6,893 bases of DNA from Helicobacter sp. (GTDB taxonomy: Bacteria; Campylobacterota; Campylobacteria; Campylobacterales; Helicobacteraceae). The stretch spans positions 1 through 6,893 of the forward strand of contig NZ_JAAVGY010000026.1 of the NCBI RefSeq assembly GCF_014799995.1, given 5' to 3'. Of this stretch, positions 1 to 6,738 are shown one piece after another; position 1 is the stretch's first letter; the number at the start of each line of letters is the position of its first letter. Under the pieces are notes generated by a model, which was not told the DNA's origin, searched no databases, and worked only from the letters and a program-made list of their open reading frames with translations. Position numbers and translations under genes: made by a program.

Positions 1-5
1 GGGTC

Positions 6-13
6 GGGGGGGG
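6..13. repeat. Homopolymeric G8 tract (C8 on the minus strand)
   Basis: Eight consecutive G residues, flanked by GGGTC on the left and CTAACCC on the right. In Helicobacter and Campylobacter, G/C homopolymers of this length are classic slipped-strand phase-variation sites, especially in surface-structure genes. Here the tract falls inside the possible minus-strand reading frame that starts at 54, so a change in length would shift that frame. Whether the frame is a gene is unknown. The flanking GGGT (1-4) and ACCC (17-20) could pair around the tract. Confidence 0.5.
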
Positions 14-28
14 CTAACCCAGAAGAGT

Positions 29-43
29 TGCACCAAAAGTGCA
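29..43. repeat. Short inverted repeat TGCAC-N5-GTGCA
   Basis: Two perfect 5-base arms separated by CAAAA lie in the intergenic edge region. There is no adjoining T-run on either strand, so it does not look like a standard intrinsic terminator. It lies within the possible minus-strand frame starting at 54. It may be a minor hairpin or chance. Confidence 0.3.
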
Positions 44-131
44 GTTGGAATCATACTTAAGAAATATAAAATTAAAATAAAATTTGCTAATCTTGGGGAA
101 AAATTGGGGGGAATGTGATGCAAAAGATTGT

Positions 132-1607
132 TCAATCCAAAATCCCCAATGTTTGATAGAGTTTGCGTGTATTCAAAAACTGCTCCACGCAAGTCTCTAG
201 CGATTCTTTTGGTAGATTGGGAATTGCATTGCAGACAAATTCTTTCAAAGATTCTTTTTCTAAGATTCCTTGTGCGGAAGCCTTTAAACAAGTCCAAGTC
301 ATCTCCTCTACATAAATCCCTCCACCTATCAAAGGGGCAGCGAGGAATCGTTGCGTGCCCTTTTGTCTTTTTTGCGCAAAAAGTGCTTGATTGTGTGCTT
401 TTGCTTGTGCCAAAATTTTTGGGTTAATGGGTTGTGTAGGGTGCAAGAATCCTTGTGTCATCATCGCACAGACGATAGGCAGCAAGACATTAATTTCTAC
501 ATCAAAGGATTCCACTAGGCTTTGAAGTGTCTTAGGAGAGAAAGAATCCTTAGCAAAAAATTCCAAAATCCTTTGACAAAGGGCTTGAAATTCTAGCGGG
601 GTTTCGCTTGCATTTTGGAATCCAAAGGGGGCTTTAAGCAAGACAAAAGCCGTATGTAAAAGCTTCTTTTCTCGCTCCTGTCGCGTCAATTGCTTTGCGC
701 CTTTGACAAAAATATCCATTCTAAAAGATTCATTGAGAAAATAATCCTTAAGTTGCTCTTGCAAGAGAGAATCCCTCGCTTCTGCCAATAATTGCTTTTG
801 CTGTGCATTAAAAGTCAAAGGGTCAAAATGCCACATTAGCTTCGCGCTTGCACCAAACTCACATTGCGCATTGTGCAGAATCCTTGCCATTTCGCTAAAA
901 AACATACAATGCCAATCTTGATTAAAAAATTCGTGGCACAAATAATTGATTTCTCTTGTTTGCAGTTCTTGATGAATTTCTTGCGTGCGTGGATTTTGCT
1001 CTATATAAAGCGATTTGGAGGCAAAAAGATTCTGCGTCCAATGAATCGTTTGCTTAATTCTGCTTTCTTGGTCGCCACTTGCTTGGCTTTCATAGATTTT
1101 GAGCAAATGACGCAAAGAATATTTTCCCTCCCAGCCCGGAAAGCAATTATAACTGATATACACTGCGCCACCCTCGCTTAAATGGTGCGTGATAATCTCT
1201 AAAATAATCTTTTGATTTTCTTTGCTAATCCAACTCCAAATGCCGTGTAATGCAATAATGTCAAACTTGAGATTCTCTCGCCTCAAACGTTCTTTTAATC
1301 GCAAAAAGTCCTCTGGATAGACTTGCGCACAACTTTGAGAAGCGGCAATGAATGCTTGTGCGTGTTGGCAGTGTGCAGGCATAAAGTCATTTCCCACAAA
1401 CTCCCCCTCACTGCAACTTGCGTGGAGCGTCAAGCTATTGCCCATACCAAACCCTAGCTCAAGATAGCGGAATCTTTGTCGTGATTCTTTGGAATGATAC
1501 CGCTCTAATCCCGCCAAGTTTAAAGAAAAATCTATCCACAAGGGATTGAGTGCGGGGATAAAGTCATCTACATATTCTAATTCTGTTGCATATCCATACG
1601 ATTCCAT
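132..1607 (-). CDS. Class I SAM-dependent methyltransferase with regulatory-type C-terminal domain
   Basis: The product is 491 residues, likely a cytoplasmic methyltransferase acting on an unknown substrate. Residues 49-58 (LELGFGMGNS) form the glycine-rich SAM-binding motif I, and GND at 72-74 fits the acidic end of strand 2. HGIWSW at 121-126 and the YNCFPGW segment at 153-159 are typical of methyltransferases that carry the so-called methyltransferase regulatory domain (Pfam MethyTransf_Reg). That domain would cover about 200-305, including CHEFF at 224-228. The remaining C-terminal part (about 310-491) has no motif I recognise. The rickettsial lysine methyltransferases PKMT1/2 are, from memory, of the same broad family. 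I chose the ATG at 1607 because AGGAG sits 5 nt upstream; an in-frame ATG at 1631 has no ribosome binding site and would overlap the preceding gene by 16 nt. It is last in the operon, so modification of the glycan or of a surface protein is plausible. The substrate is not shown by the sequence. Confidence 0.85.
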   Translation of the reverse strand: MESYGYATELEYVDDFIPALNPLWIDFSLNLAGLERYHSKESRQRFRYLELGFGMGNSLTLHASCSEGEFVGNDFMPAHCQHAQAFIAASQSCAQVYPEDFLRLKERLRRENLKFDIIALHGIWSWISKENQKIILEIITHHLSEGGAVYISYNCFPGWEGKYSLRHLLKIYESQASGDQESRIKQTIHWTQNLFASKSLYIEQNPRTQEIHQELQTREINYLCHEFFNQDWHCMFFSEMARILHNAQCEFGASAKLMWHFDPLTFNAQQKQLLAEARDSLLQEQLKDYFLNESFRMDIFVKGAKQLTRQEREKKLLHTAFVLLKAPFGFQNASETPLEFQALCQRILEFFAKDSFSPKTLQSLVESFDVEINVLLPIVCAMMTQGFLHPTQPINPKILAQAKAHNQALFAQKRQKGTQRFLAAPLIGGGIYVEEMTWTCLKASAQGILEKESLKEFVCNAIPNLPKESLETCVEQFLNTRKLYQTLGILD

Positions 1608-1611
1608 AATG

Positions 1612-1617
1612 TCTCCT
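1612..1617 (-). promoter_or_regulatory. Ribosome binding site of the methyltransferase gene
   Basis: AGGAGA reads on the minus strand 4 nt before the ATG at 1607 (core AGGAG, 5 nt spacing). It overlaps the TAG stop (1618-1616) of the upstream glycosyltransferase. This is the strongest Shine-Dalgarno in the window; it decides the start codon and suggests that the two genes are translationally coupled. Confidence 0.8.
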
Positions 1618-2776
1618 ATCCAAAAATCCATTGCTTATAGTGTGGCAGTTGCGATTCTATGGAGAATTTACGCGCTTGAGATTGGAGATTTGTTGGAGAG
1701 AAAAAGTTAGGTTGCATATAAATAAACTGCATTGCAAAGCGAAAGGAATCCCTATCATTGAGCGGGACTAGAATGCCTCCTTTGCAAATTTCACAATGCT
1801 TTTGCGCGTCTATAAATTCTCCTTGTGGTGCGAGAATCTCGCGCGGTGCGCAATTTGTTGTGAGAATTGGAATCTTTAGCGTTAAAGATTCTACAAGCAC
1901 ATTAGGAAAACCCTCGTGATTGGACGCAAAGACAAAACAATCTGCCACGCTCAAAGGTGCGTAAGGGTTGGGTGTGCGTCCAAGCAAATGCACGCAGGAT
2001 TCTAGTTGGAGTGCCTTGATTTGAGATTCTAACTCACTTCGCTTCTCTCCCTCCCCGAGGATAAACAAATCCGCCTTGCCTTTAAAATCCTGCATACAAT
2101 CTATTAACAAGTGATGATTTTTGCCACTATCCAATCGCCCAATACTGATAAAGGCGAATCTCCCGCGTGCCTTGCTTGCTAGAATTTGCTCCTTTAGTGC
2201 AGAATCCTCACGACTTTGTGCAAGGATTTTATCCAAATCAAAGAAATTCAAAAGCAAGGTGATTTTGTCTCTTTGGATTCCAAAATTTCGCACCAAATCC
2301 TCAAGATTCTGTGGGGCGTTCGCGCTAATTTTGTCCGCTTGATGATAGAGTATCGCGATTAACTTGCGATTGATGAGAGAGGAGAGGTTGGGATAACCAT
2401 ATTGTAGGCTAGGGTGGCTTCGTTCTGAAATAAGAATCTTAGGACGCTTGCCCAAAAGCCTACATAGCATTCCTGCCAAAAGATTAATATAATTGGGGCG
2501 CGTCATCAGCGAGAGAGAAATTTCGCAATCTTGAATGATTTTAGAGTATTTAAAGGCAAGCAAGGGAATCTTGAATAGCTTTTTAAGCCCACTTTCGCGC
2601 GTGCTGTTGTTTCCCAAAATGATTTTTTGCACCTTCTTAGTGAGTGGGTAATGGTTGATGTCCTCTAGCAATACCAAAGTGATTGCATATTCCTTTGCCA
2701 AGTTTTCTAACAAAAGTGAGGTGATACGTTCCGCACCCCCTGCGCCTAAGGAATAGAGCAAGACAACGAGTTTCAT
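1616..2776 (-). CDS. pglJ: PglJ-like GT4 glycosyltransferase
   Basis: A 386-residue GT-B fold retaining glycosyltransferase of family GT4. The N-terminal half opens with LLYSLGAGGAER (6-17), a glycine-rich acceptor-side loop. The donor half has ISIGRLDSGKNH (210-221), LGEGEKRSEL (240-249) and the EX7E nucleotide-sugar motif E288-E296 in HEGFPNVLVES. As recalled, C. jejuni PglJ shares the start (YSLGSGGAER), the LPFLALKY and RPNYI stretches (here PLLAFKY at 71-77 and RPNYI at 93-97) and NLEDLVRNF-like (157-165). PglJ adds the second GalNAc to the undecaprenyl-linked N-glycan precursor at the cytoplasmic face of the inner membrane. The start is an ATG 14 nt after the previous stop, with only a weak TAAG-type ribosome binding site. 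The donor sugar may differ from that of C. jejuni; orthology is likely but unproven. Confidence 0.8.
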   Translation of the reverse strand: MKLVVLLYSLGAGGAERITSLLLENLAKEYAITLVLLEDINHYPLTKKVQKIILGNNSTRESGLKKLFKIPLLAFKYSKIIQDCEISLSLMTRPNYINLLAGMLCRLLGKRPKILISERSHPSLQYGYPNLSSLINRKLIAILYHQADKISANAPQNLEDLVRNFGIQRDKITLLLNFFDLDKILAQSREDSALKEQILASKARGRFAFISIGRLDSGKNHHLLIDCMQDFKGKADLFILGEGEKRSELESQIKALQLESCVHLLGRTPNPYAPLSVADCFVFASNHEGFPNVLVESLTLKIPILTTNCAPREILAPQGEFIDAQKHCEICKGGILVPLNDRDSFRFAMQFIYMQPNFFSPTNLQSQARKFSIESQLPHYKQWIFG

Positions 2777-2790
2777 TATAATTGCTTAGT

Positions 2791-3990
2791 TTAAGACTCT
2801 AGCTCGTTGCTGTTTTGCAATTCTACTTTTAGAATCTCTACACTGATAGATTGGGCAAGAGAGGTAAGAATCTTTAGGGTTTTATTCACCATAGAATCCA
2901 CACTAAATTTCTCCACAATGTGCGCGCGCCCTTGTGTCTTGAGGGGCTCTAGTTTGCCCAAAAGGTGCAAGGCGTAGAGGGATTCCAAACATTTTACCGC
3001 GCTTTTATCTTCTTTTGGAGGAAAAAGAAAGTCATAAGAATCTTGCCCGAAATCTGCAATGACTTTGCTCTCTCCCACATTGCTAACGATTGGCACACAA
3101 CCACACGCCATTCCCTCTGCAATGGAGTTTGAAAAGCTTTCGGTATAAGAAGTAGAGAGAATGCAATCAAATAGCGGATAATAAGCCTCCACATCGTTTT
3201 TTGCTCCCAAAAACAACACTTTGCGTTGCGTGTCTCCTAGAATCTTTAGACAATCTTTCAAGATTCTTTCCTCGCATTTTCCAAGCGCGATGAAAGTAAC
3301 TGCGGCTTGCTCTTGTGCGTCTAATCGTTCCAAAAATTCCTTTGCAACGCGCGCAAATAAAGGATAGTCTTTGACTTTATCCATTCGCGCAACGATTCCA
3401 ACGATAAAAGAATTTTCCCCAACCCCAAGCTCTTTTTTGAATCGCGTAATGTCTCTTGGGTGGAATCGCGTAGTATCAATGCCATTATAGACGACAAGTG
3501 CCTTTTTCATATAATAGCCTTTGGATTGATAGAAAGCAAGGGCGTCTTGAGAGTTGCAAATAATTGCATCTGCGAAGCGACTTAAAATCTTTTGCGTATG
3601 GAAGTAGAGCTTAGAGGCAAGGCTAAGATTGCCCAACTCAATCGCACTAGAACGAAATCCAAACACGACTTTCGTACGCAAAAACGCACCACAAATTAAG
3701 CTAAAAACATTCATTTCGGGCATAAAGGCATAAATACAATCTGGGCGAAAATCCTTAATGACTTTGCGATAGGCAAACAAAAAGCCAATGTCTCTGCGCC
3801 CTTTTTTATTTAAACAAATATGCGGAATCCCTACGATTTCATATTCCAAGCGTCCGCCACCATAAAGCGTGCAAAGTCGCACTTCTACATTAGGATTCTT
3901 GGCAAGCTCTTTGGCAAGAAGCACCCATTGCCTTTCCGCTCCCCCAAAATTTAAAGACCTAATAGCAAGTAAGATTCTAATGGATTTCAT
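2791..3990 (-). CDS. GT4 family glycosyltransferase, step unassigned
   Basis: A 399-residue GT-B fold glycosyltransferase. The acceptor half starts with LNFGGAERQ (13-21), a common GT4 opening. NGID at 169-172 precedes the donor half, GIVARMDKVKD (198-208) lies in the strand-loop that binds the donor phosphate, and the EX7E motif is E284-E292 in ESFSNSIAE. The ATG overlaps the upstream stop by four bases (ATGA), so translation is probably coupled to the PglI-like gene. It likely adds a sugar to the lipid-linked glycan in the cytoplasm. It does not resemble my recollection of C. jejuni PglA or PglH beyond the generic GT4 fold, so no symbol is given. It may replace PglH, which is absent from its C. 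jejuni position next to pglK, or add a different sugar. The last 20 residues or so form a polar tail without a recognised motif. Confidence 0.85.
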   Translation of the reverse strand: MKSIRILLAIRSLNFGGAERQWVLLAKELAKNPNVEVRLCTLYGGGRLEYEIVGIPHICLNKKGRRDIGFLFAYRKVIKDFRPDCIYAFMPEMNVFSLICGAFLRTKVVFGFRSSAIELGNLSLASKLYFHTQKILSRFADAIICNSQDALAFYQSKGYYMKKALVVYNGIDTTRFHPRDITRFKKELGVGENSFIVGIVARMDKVKDYPLFARVAKEFLERLDAQEQAAVTFIALGKCEERILKDCLKILGDTQRKVLFLGAKNDVEAYYPLFDCILSTSYTESFSNSIAEGMACGCVPIVSNVGESKVIADFGQDSYDFLFPPKEDKSAVKCLESLYALHLLGKLEPLKTQGRAHIVEKFSVDSMVNKTLKILTSLAQSISVEILKVELQNSNELES

Positions 3991-4982
3991 TTTTCAACTC
4001 TTTGACGAATTTTTAGTTTTGGCAGACAAGACACCGGCAAAAAAAGACAAGCAAATACTTGCAATGCAAGCCAATTTGGATAGATTGCTAGACTTTGTAG
4101 AATCTTTTTGAATGCCTTTTTGCGATTGCCTCCTTGTCTATAAAGCAACGCGGCTGTGGCGCAAAGCTTGGCTAGATGAGCAGGACAACATTTCAAACGT
4201 TCCTTATAAAAAAGCAAAATATCCTGCTCATAATTTTTAACCATTTCTAAGGGCTGATATTTGAGGCTTTGTGTGAGTGATTCCGCGTGGATTCTATAAA
4301 ACTTCAAAGGCTTATGAATATAATAACAAGGACGTTGTTTGTGGAGCTTGAGCCACAATAACCCCATATTGCCTCGTTGCAAATTTTCATTAAATCGCCT
4401 TTGTCCTAGTAATTTACGCTCAAACAAGGTTACAAACTCTCCATCTAATCGCCCAGAAAGCACTTCTTGGAAGCTAATCTCGCGCGATTCGTCCAATCCC
4501 TTGCCGGAGAGCGAGCCATCATCACTTCTTGTGCAATTTGCGATAATAATCCCATATTGCCTATCAAAATGCAAATACGCTTCTATCATCTGTGAAATCG
4601 CTTCTTTAAAGAGCAAATCATCATCATCTAAAAGCAACAAAAGCTCACCGCTTGCGTAATCTAGCCCATTGTTGCGATTCCCTGCACTTCCGCGCGCCCT
4701 TGCGTTGCGCACGACTTTGATATTGGGATTGTCCCTTGCGTATTCGCTTGCTATGCTAAAGGTATTATCCTCTGAACCATCATCACTGACGATGATTTCA
4801 AGATTCGGATAATCTTGCTCTAAAATACTTTCAATAGATTCTGTGAAAAAATATTCGCGATTATAAGTAGTTAGAATCACGCTAACCTTTGGAAATTGAG
4901 GGTTTTGCGGAATTTCATTCAGGAGTTTTTGACTAAATTCTTGTGGTAAGTCTTTGATATTAAATTCTTTGAATTTTTCCAT
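3987..4982 (-). CDS. pglI: PglI-like GT2 glycosyltransferase
   Basis: A 331-residue GT-A fold glycosyltransferase of family GT2. VSVILTTYNR (33-42) opens the nucleotide-binding domain, VSDDGS (65-70) is the first acidic motif and DDDD at 119-122 is the metal-binding DXD region. NNGLDYASGE (104-113), SGKGL (159-163), the RFNE segment (196-199) and YYIHKPLKFYRIH (220-232) parallel C. jejuni PglI, which adds the branching glucose to the N-glycan precursor. A hydrophobic C-terminal stretch (304-319) may touch the membrane. The acidic residue usually seen in the G-x-[DE]-x-x-LW motif is Met206 here, which is odd. The ATG at 4982 is preferred because AAGGA lies 9 nt upstream; a TTG at 5006 in the same frame has no ribosome binding site. 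It follows pglK by 46 nt and overlaps the next gene by 4 nt. The sugar transferred is unproven. Confidence 0.75.
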   Translation of the reverse strand: MEKFKEFNIKDLPQEFSQKLLNEIPQNPQFPKVSVILTTYNREYFFTESIESILEQDYPNLEIIVSDDGSEDNTFSIASEYARDNPNIKVVRNARARGSAGNRNNGLDYASGELLLLLDDDDLLFKEAISQMIEAYLHFDRQYGIIIANCTRSDDGSLSGKGLDESREISFQEVLSGRLDGEFVTLFERKLLGQRRFNENLQRGNMGLLWLKLHKQRPCYYIHKPLKFYRIHAESLTQSLKYQPLEMVKNYEQDILLFYKERLKCCPAHLAKLCATAALLYRQGGNRKKAFKKILQSLAIYPNWLALQVFACLFLPVSCLPKLKIRQRVEK

Positions 4983-4991
4983 TACCCATTT

Positions 4992-4996
4992 TCCTT
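4992..4996 (-). promoter_or_regulatory. Ribosome binding site of the PglI-like gene
   Basis: AAGGA on the minus strand, 9 nt before the ATG at 4982, in the 46-nt gap after pglK. It supports the ATG over the upstream in-frame TTG at 5006. Confidence 0.6.
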
Positions 4997-5028
4997 TTGT
5001 TTGCAATATCGGTCAAAAACACCAAAAC

Positions 5029-6738
5029 CTAAATGCCTAAATCTGCATTTGGAATTTTATCCAAAATACCATTATGTAAGCGATAAATAGAATCACAATG
5101 TGCAATCGTGCTTAGACGATGCGCAATGATGAATAATGTTTTGTCTTTTGCAATTTTATAAATTTCTTCCATAATTTTTGCTTCTACTTCAGTATCTAAT
5201 GCACTCGTTGCTTCATCTAGCACAAGAATCTTTGGGTCTCCATAGAGCGCGCGTGCAATCGCAATGCGCTGCTTTTGCCCTCCACTTAGTGCGATTCCAC
5301 CCTCGCCTACTTGCGTTTGTAAGCCCTCTTTAGTTTGCAAAAAATCATAAATTTTTGCATTTTTTAGGCAGGCGATGATTTTTTCTTCGTCAAAATCCCT
5401 ACCAAAGGCGACATTATCCGCCACACTTCCAGCAAACAAATAAACATTTTGCGGAATATAACCCACCTTCGCACGCCAGCTCTTGAGATTCGTCTTGTCA
5501 ATTTTAACATTATCTACCCAAATCTTGCCACTTTTTGGACAAAGCAAACCAATAATGCAATCCACTAATGTGCTTTTGCCGCTCCCAGATTCTCCGATAA
5601 AGGCGACTTTTTCTCCCTTGTGAATGACAAGATTAATATTTTGCAATACAGGCTTTTTTTGATAGCTAAAGGAGAGATTCTCTAGTCTAATCTCCTGCGT
5701 AAATTTCGCTTCTACATCACCTAATTCTTGGGTTTGCATACTCAAATCTTGATAGATGATTTCTAAAGAGCGGAAATTAAATAGAATCTTATTGTAAGAA
5801 TCTAAAATACGATTGATAGAGGGCAAAAGACGATAAAGTGCAAGCACATAAACAGAAAGCAAGGGCAAATAGCTCGTTACATTATTGGGGTTTTGGACAA
5901 ACAAATACAGCACGACAAGAATCATCGCACAAAAGCCAATCGCCTCCAAGAACAAACGCGGGATATGAAAAAAGGTTTGGTTTTTGATATTTGCCAAAGA
6001 ATATCCCGATAAGGAGTGTGAAAAACTCTGCCAAATAGAAGTGGAATCGCTTTGAAGTTTAATGATTTTATAGTTCCCAAAGCTAGAATTAAGAGTTTCA
6101 AAAAAGCCTTTTTGGTGCGATTCTTTCTCTCTGCCTTGTTTTTTGATTTTTAAAGCAATGCCTCGTGCTAAAAGGAATCCCAAAATGGCTAAAGCCAATG
6201 TCAAGCCAAGTGTGATTTTAAAATCCACAAACAATAAAGTGCCATAAATCAAGAGCACCACAAAAATTTCAGAAGTCATAAACAAAAAGGCGGCAAGTAA
6301 AATTGTGAAGTTATGCGCTTCGGTTGTGATGGTTTTGGTTAAATGGCTCGTGTTTTTAGTAATGAAATCCTCATAATTGATTCCTAAATAGTTTCTAAAT
6401 AGCCTTGCGACAATCAAATGATAACTCTCAAAGGTAAAACGCGCTAAAAGATACTGATAAAGTAGATTAATAAGGCTTCTAAAAAGATAAAACGCCAACA
6501 AAGCAATGCCAAAATAAAGCACAAAATCATAAGGAGAGTTTAAATGTAAAAAACGATAAACAAAGGAAAAATAGGGCTTGCTTTCAATCAAGCTAAAATC
6601 ACTTGCCACCGCAATAAAAGGAGCAATCGCAGAGATTCCAATTAGCTCAACCATAGAGACAAGCAAAGCAAGCAGAAGTAATCCATAAATATAATGTTGG
6701 TCTTGGCTAGAGAGAATGAACCTTAGTTTTTCAAGCAT
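5029..6738 (-). CDS. pglK: PglK, ABC-type lipid-linked oligosaccharide flippase
   Basis: A 569-residue half-size ABC transporter (C. jejuni PglK is about 564). It flips undecaprenyl-pyrophosphate oligosaccharide from the cytoplasmic to the periplasmic face of the inner membrane, acting as a homodimer. The N-terminal half has about six membrane helices (roughly 17-40, 71-98, 147-171, 172-195, 262-282, 290-306). The segment around 43-64 (AVASDFSLIESKPYFSF and on) matches the external helix of C. jejuni PglK that contacts the lipid tail. The nucleotide-binding domain is complete: Walker A GESGSGKST 382-390, Q-loop Q430, signature LSGGQ 484-488, Walker B ending D508-E509, D-loop SALD 512-515, H-loop H540. 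The ATG at 6738 is chosen because the C. jejuni protein starts at the same point; the TTG at 6756 adds six residues without a ribosome binding site. It is the first gene of the operon. Confidence 0.93.
   Translation of the reverse strand: MLEKLRFILSSQDQHYIYGLLLLALLVSMVELIGISAIAPFIAVASDFSLIESKPYFSFVYRFLHLNSPYDFVLYFGIALLAFYLFRSLINLLYQYLLARFTFESYHLIVARLFRNYLGINYEDFITKNTSHLTKTITTEAHNFTILLAAFLFMTSEIFVVLLIYGTLLFVDFKITLGLTLALAILGFLLARGIALKIKKQGREKESHQKGFFETLNSSFGNYKIIKLQSDSTSIWQSFSHSLSGYSLANIKNQTFFHIPRLFLEAIGFCAMILVVLYLFVQNPNNVTSYLPLLSVYVLALYRLLPSINRILDSYNKILFNFRSLEIIYQDLSMQTQELGDVEAKFTQEIRLENLSFSYQKKPVLQNINLVIHKGEKVAFIGESGSGKSTLVDCIIGLLCPKSGKIWVDNVKIDKTNLKSWRAKVGYIPQNVYLFAGSVADNVAFGRDFDEEKIIACLKNAKIYDFLQTKEGLQTQVGEGGIALSGGQKQRIAIARALYGDPKILVLDEATSALDTEVEAKIMEEIYKIAKDKTLFIIAHRLSTIAHCDSIYRLHNGILDKIPNADLGI

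Larger units (their letters stand above)
1..131. other. Intergenic left edge with possible partial reading frame
   Basis: This is the stretch beyond the methyltransferase stop codon; it holds no complete gene. On the minus strand an ATG at 54 opens a frame that runs off the window edge (18 codons, beginning MIPTALLVQLFWVS and then running into the C8 tract). Its hydrophobic start could be a signal peptide or chance. On the plus strand the frame from position 2 is open up to a TGA at 116-118 and could instead be the tail of a gene entering from the left. Nothing decides between them. Positions 58-90 are very AT-rich. I see no stem followed by a T-run that would act as an intrinsic terminator for the operon. 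Confidence 0.3.

Noticed and set aside
65..73. TATAAAATT on the plus strand as a promoter for antisense transcription into the methyltransferase gene
   Set aside because: It lies in an AT-rich intergenic stretch where such matches are expected, and no supporting element is visible.
1..131. Intrinsic terminator after the methyltransferase gene
   Set aside because: The only clear hairpin (29-43) has no T-run after it, and the T-rich stretch on the minus strand has no stem before it.
1608..1631. ATG at 1631 as the methyltransferase start
   Set aside because: It lacks a ribosome binding site and overlaps the upstream gene, whereas the ATG at 1607 has a strong one.
2994..3194. Minus-strand frame of 66 codons inside the unassigned GT4 gene
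   Set aside because: It is an alternative frame within a gene that has intact GT4 motifs.
128..4659. Plus-strand open frames of 73-106 codons opposite the genes
   Set aside because: They lie antisense to well-supported genes, have no recognisable domains, and their codons mirror the opposite strand.
4983..5006. TTG start for the PglI-like gene
   Set aside because: The ATG at 4982 has AAGGA at 9 nt, while the TTG has no ribosome binding site.
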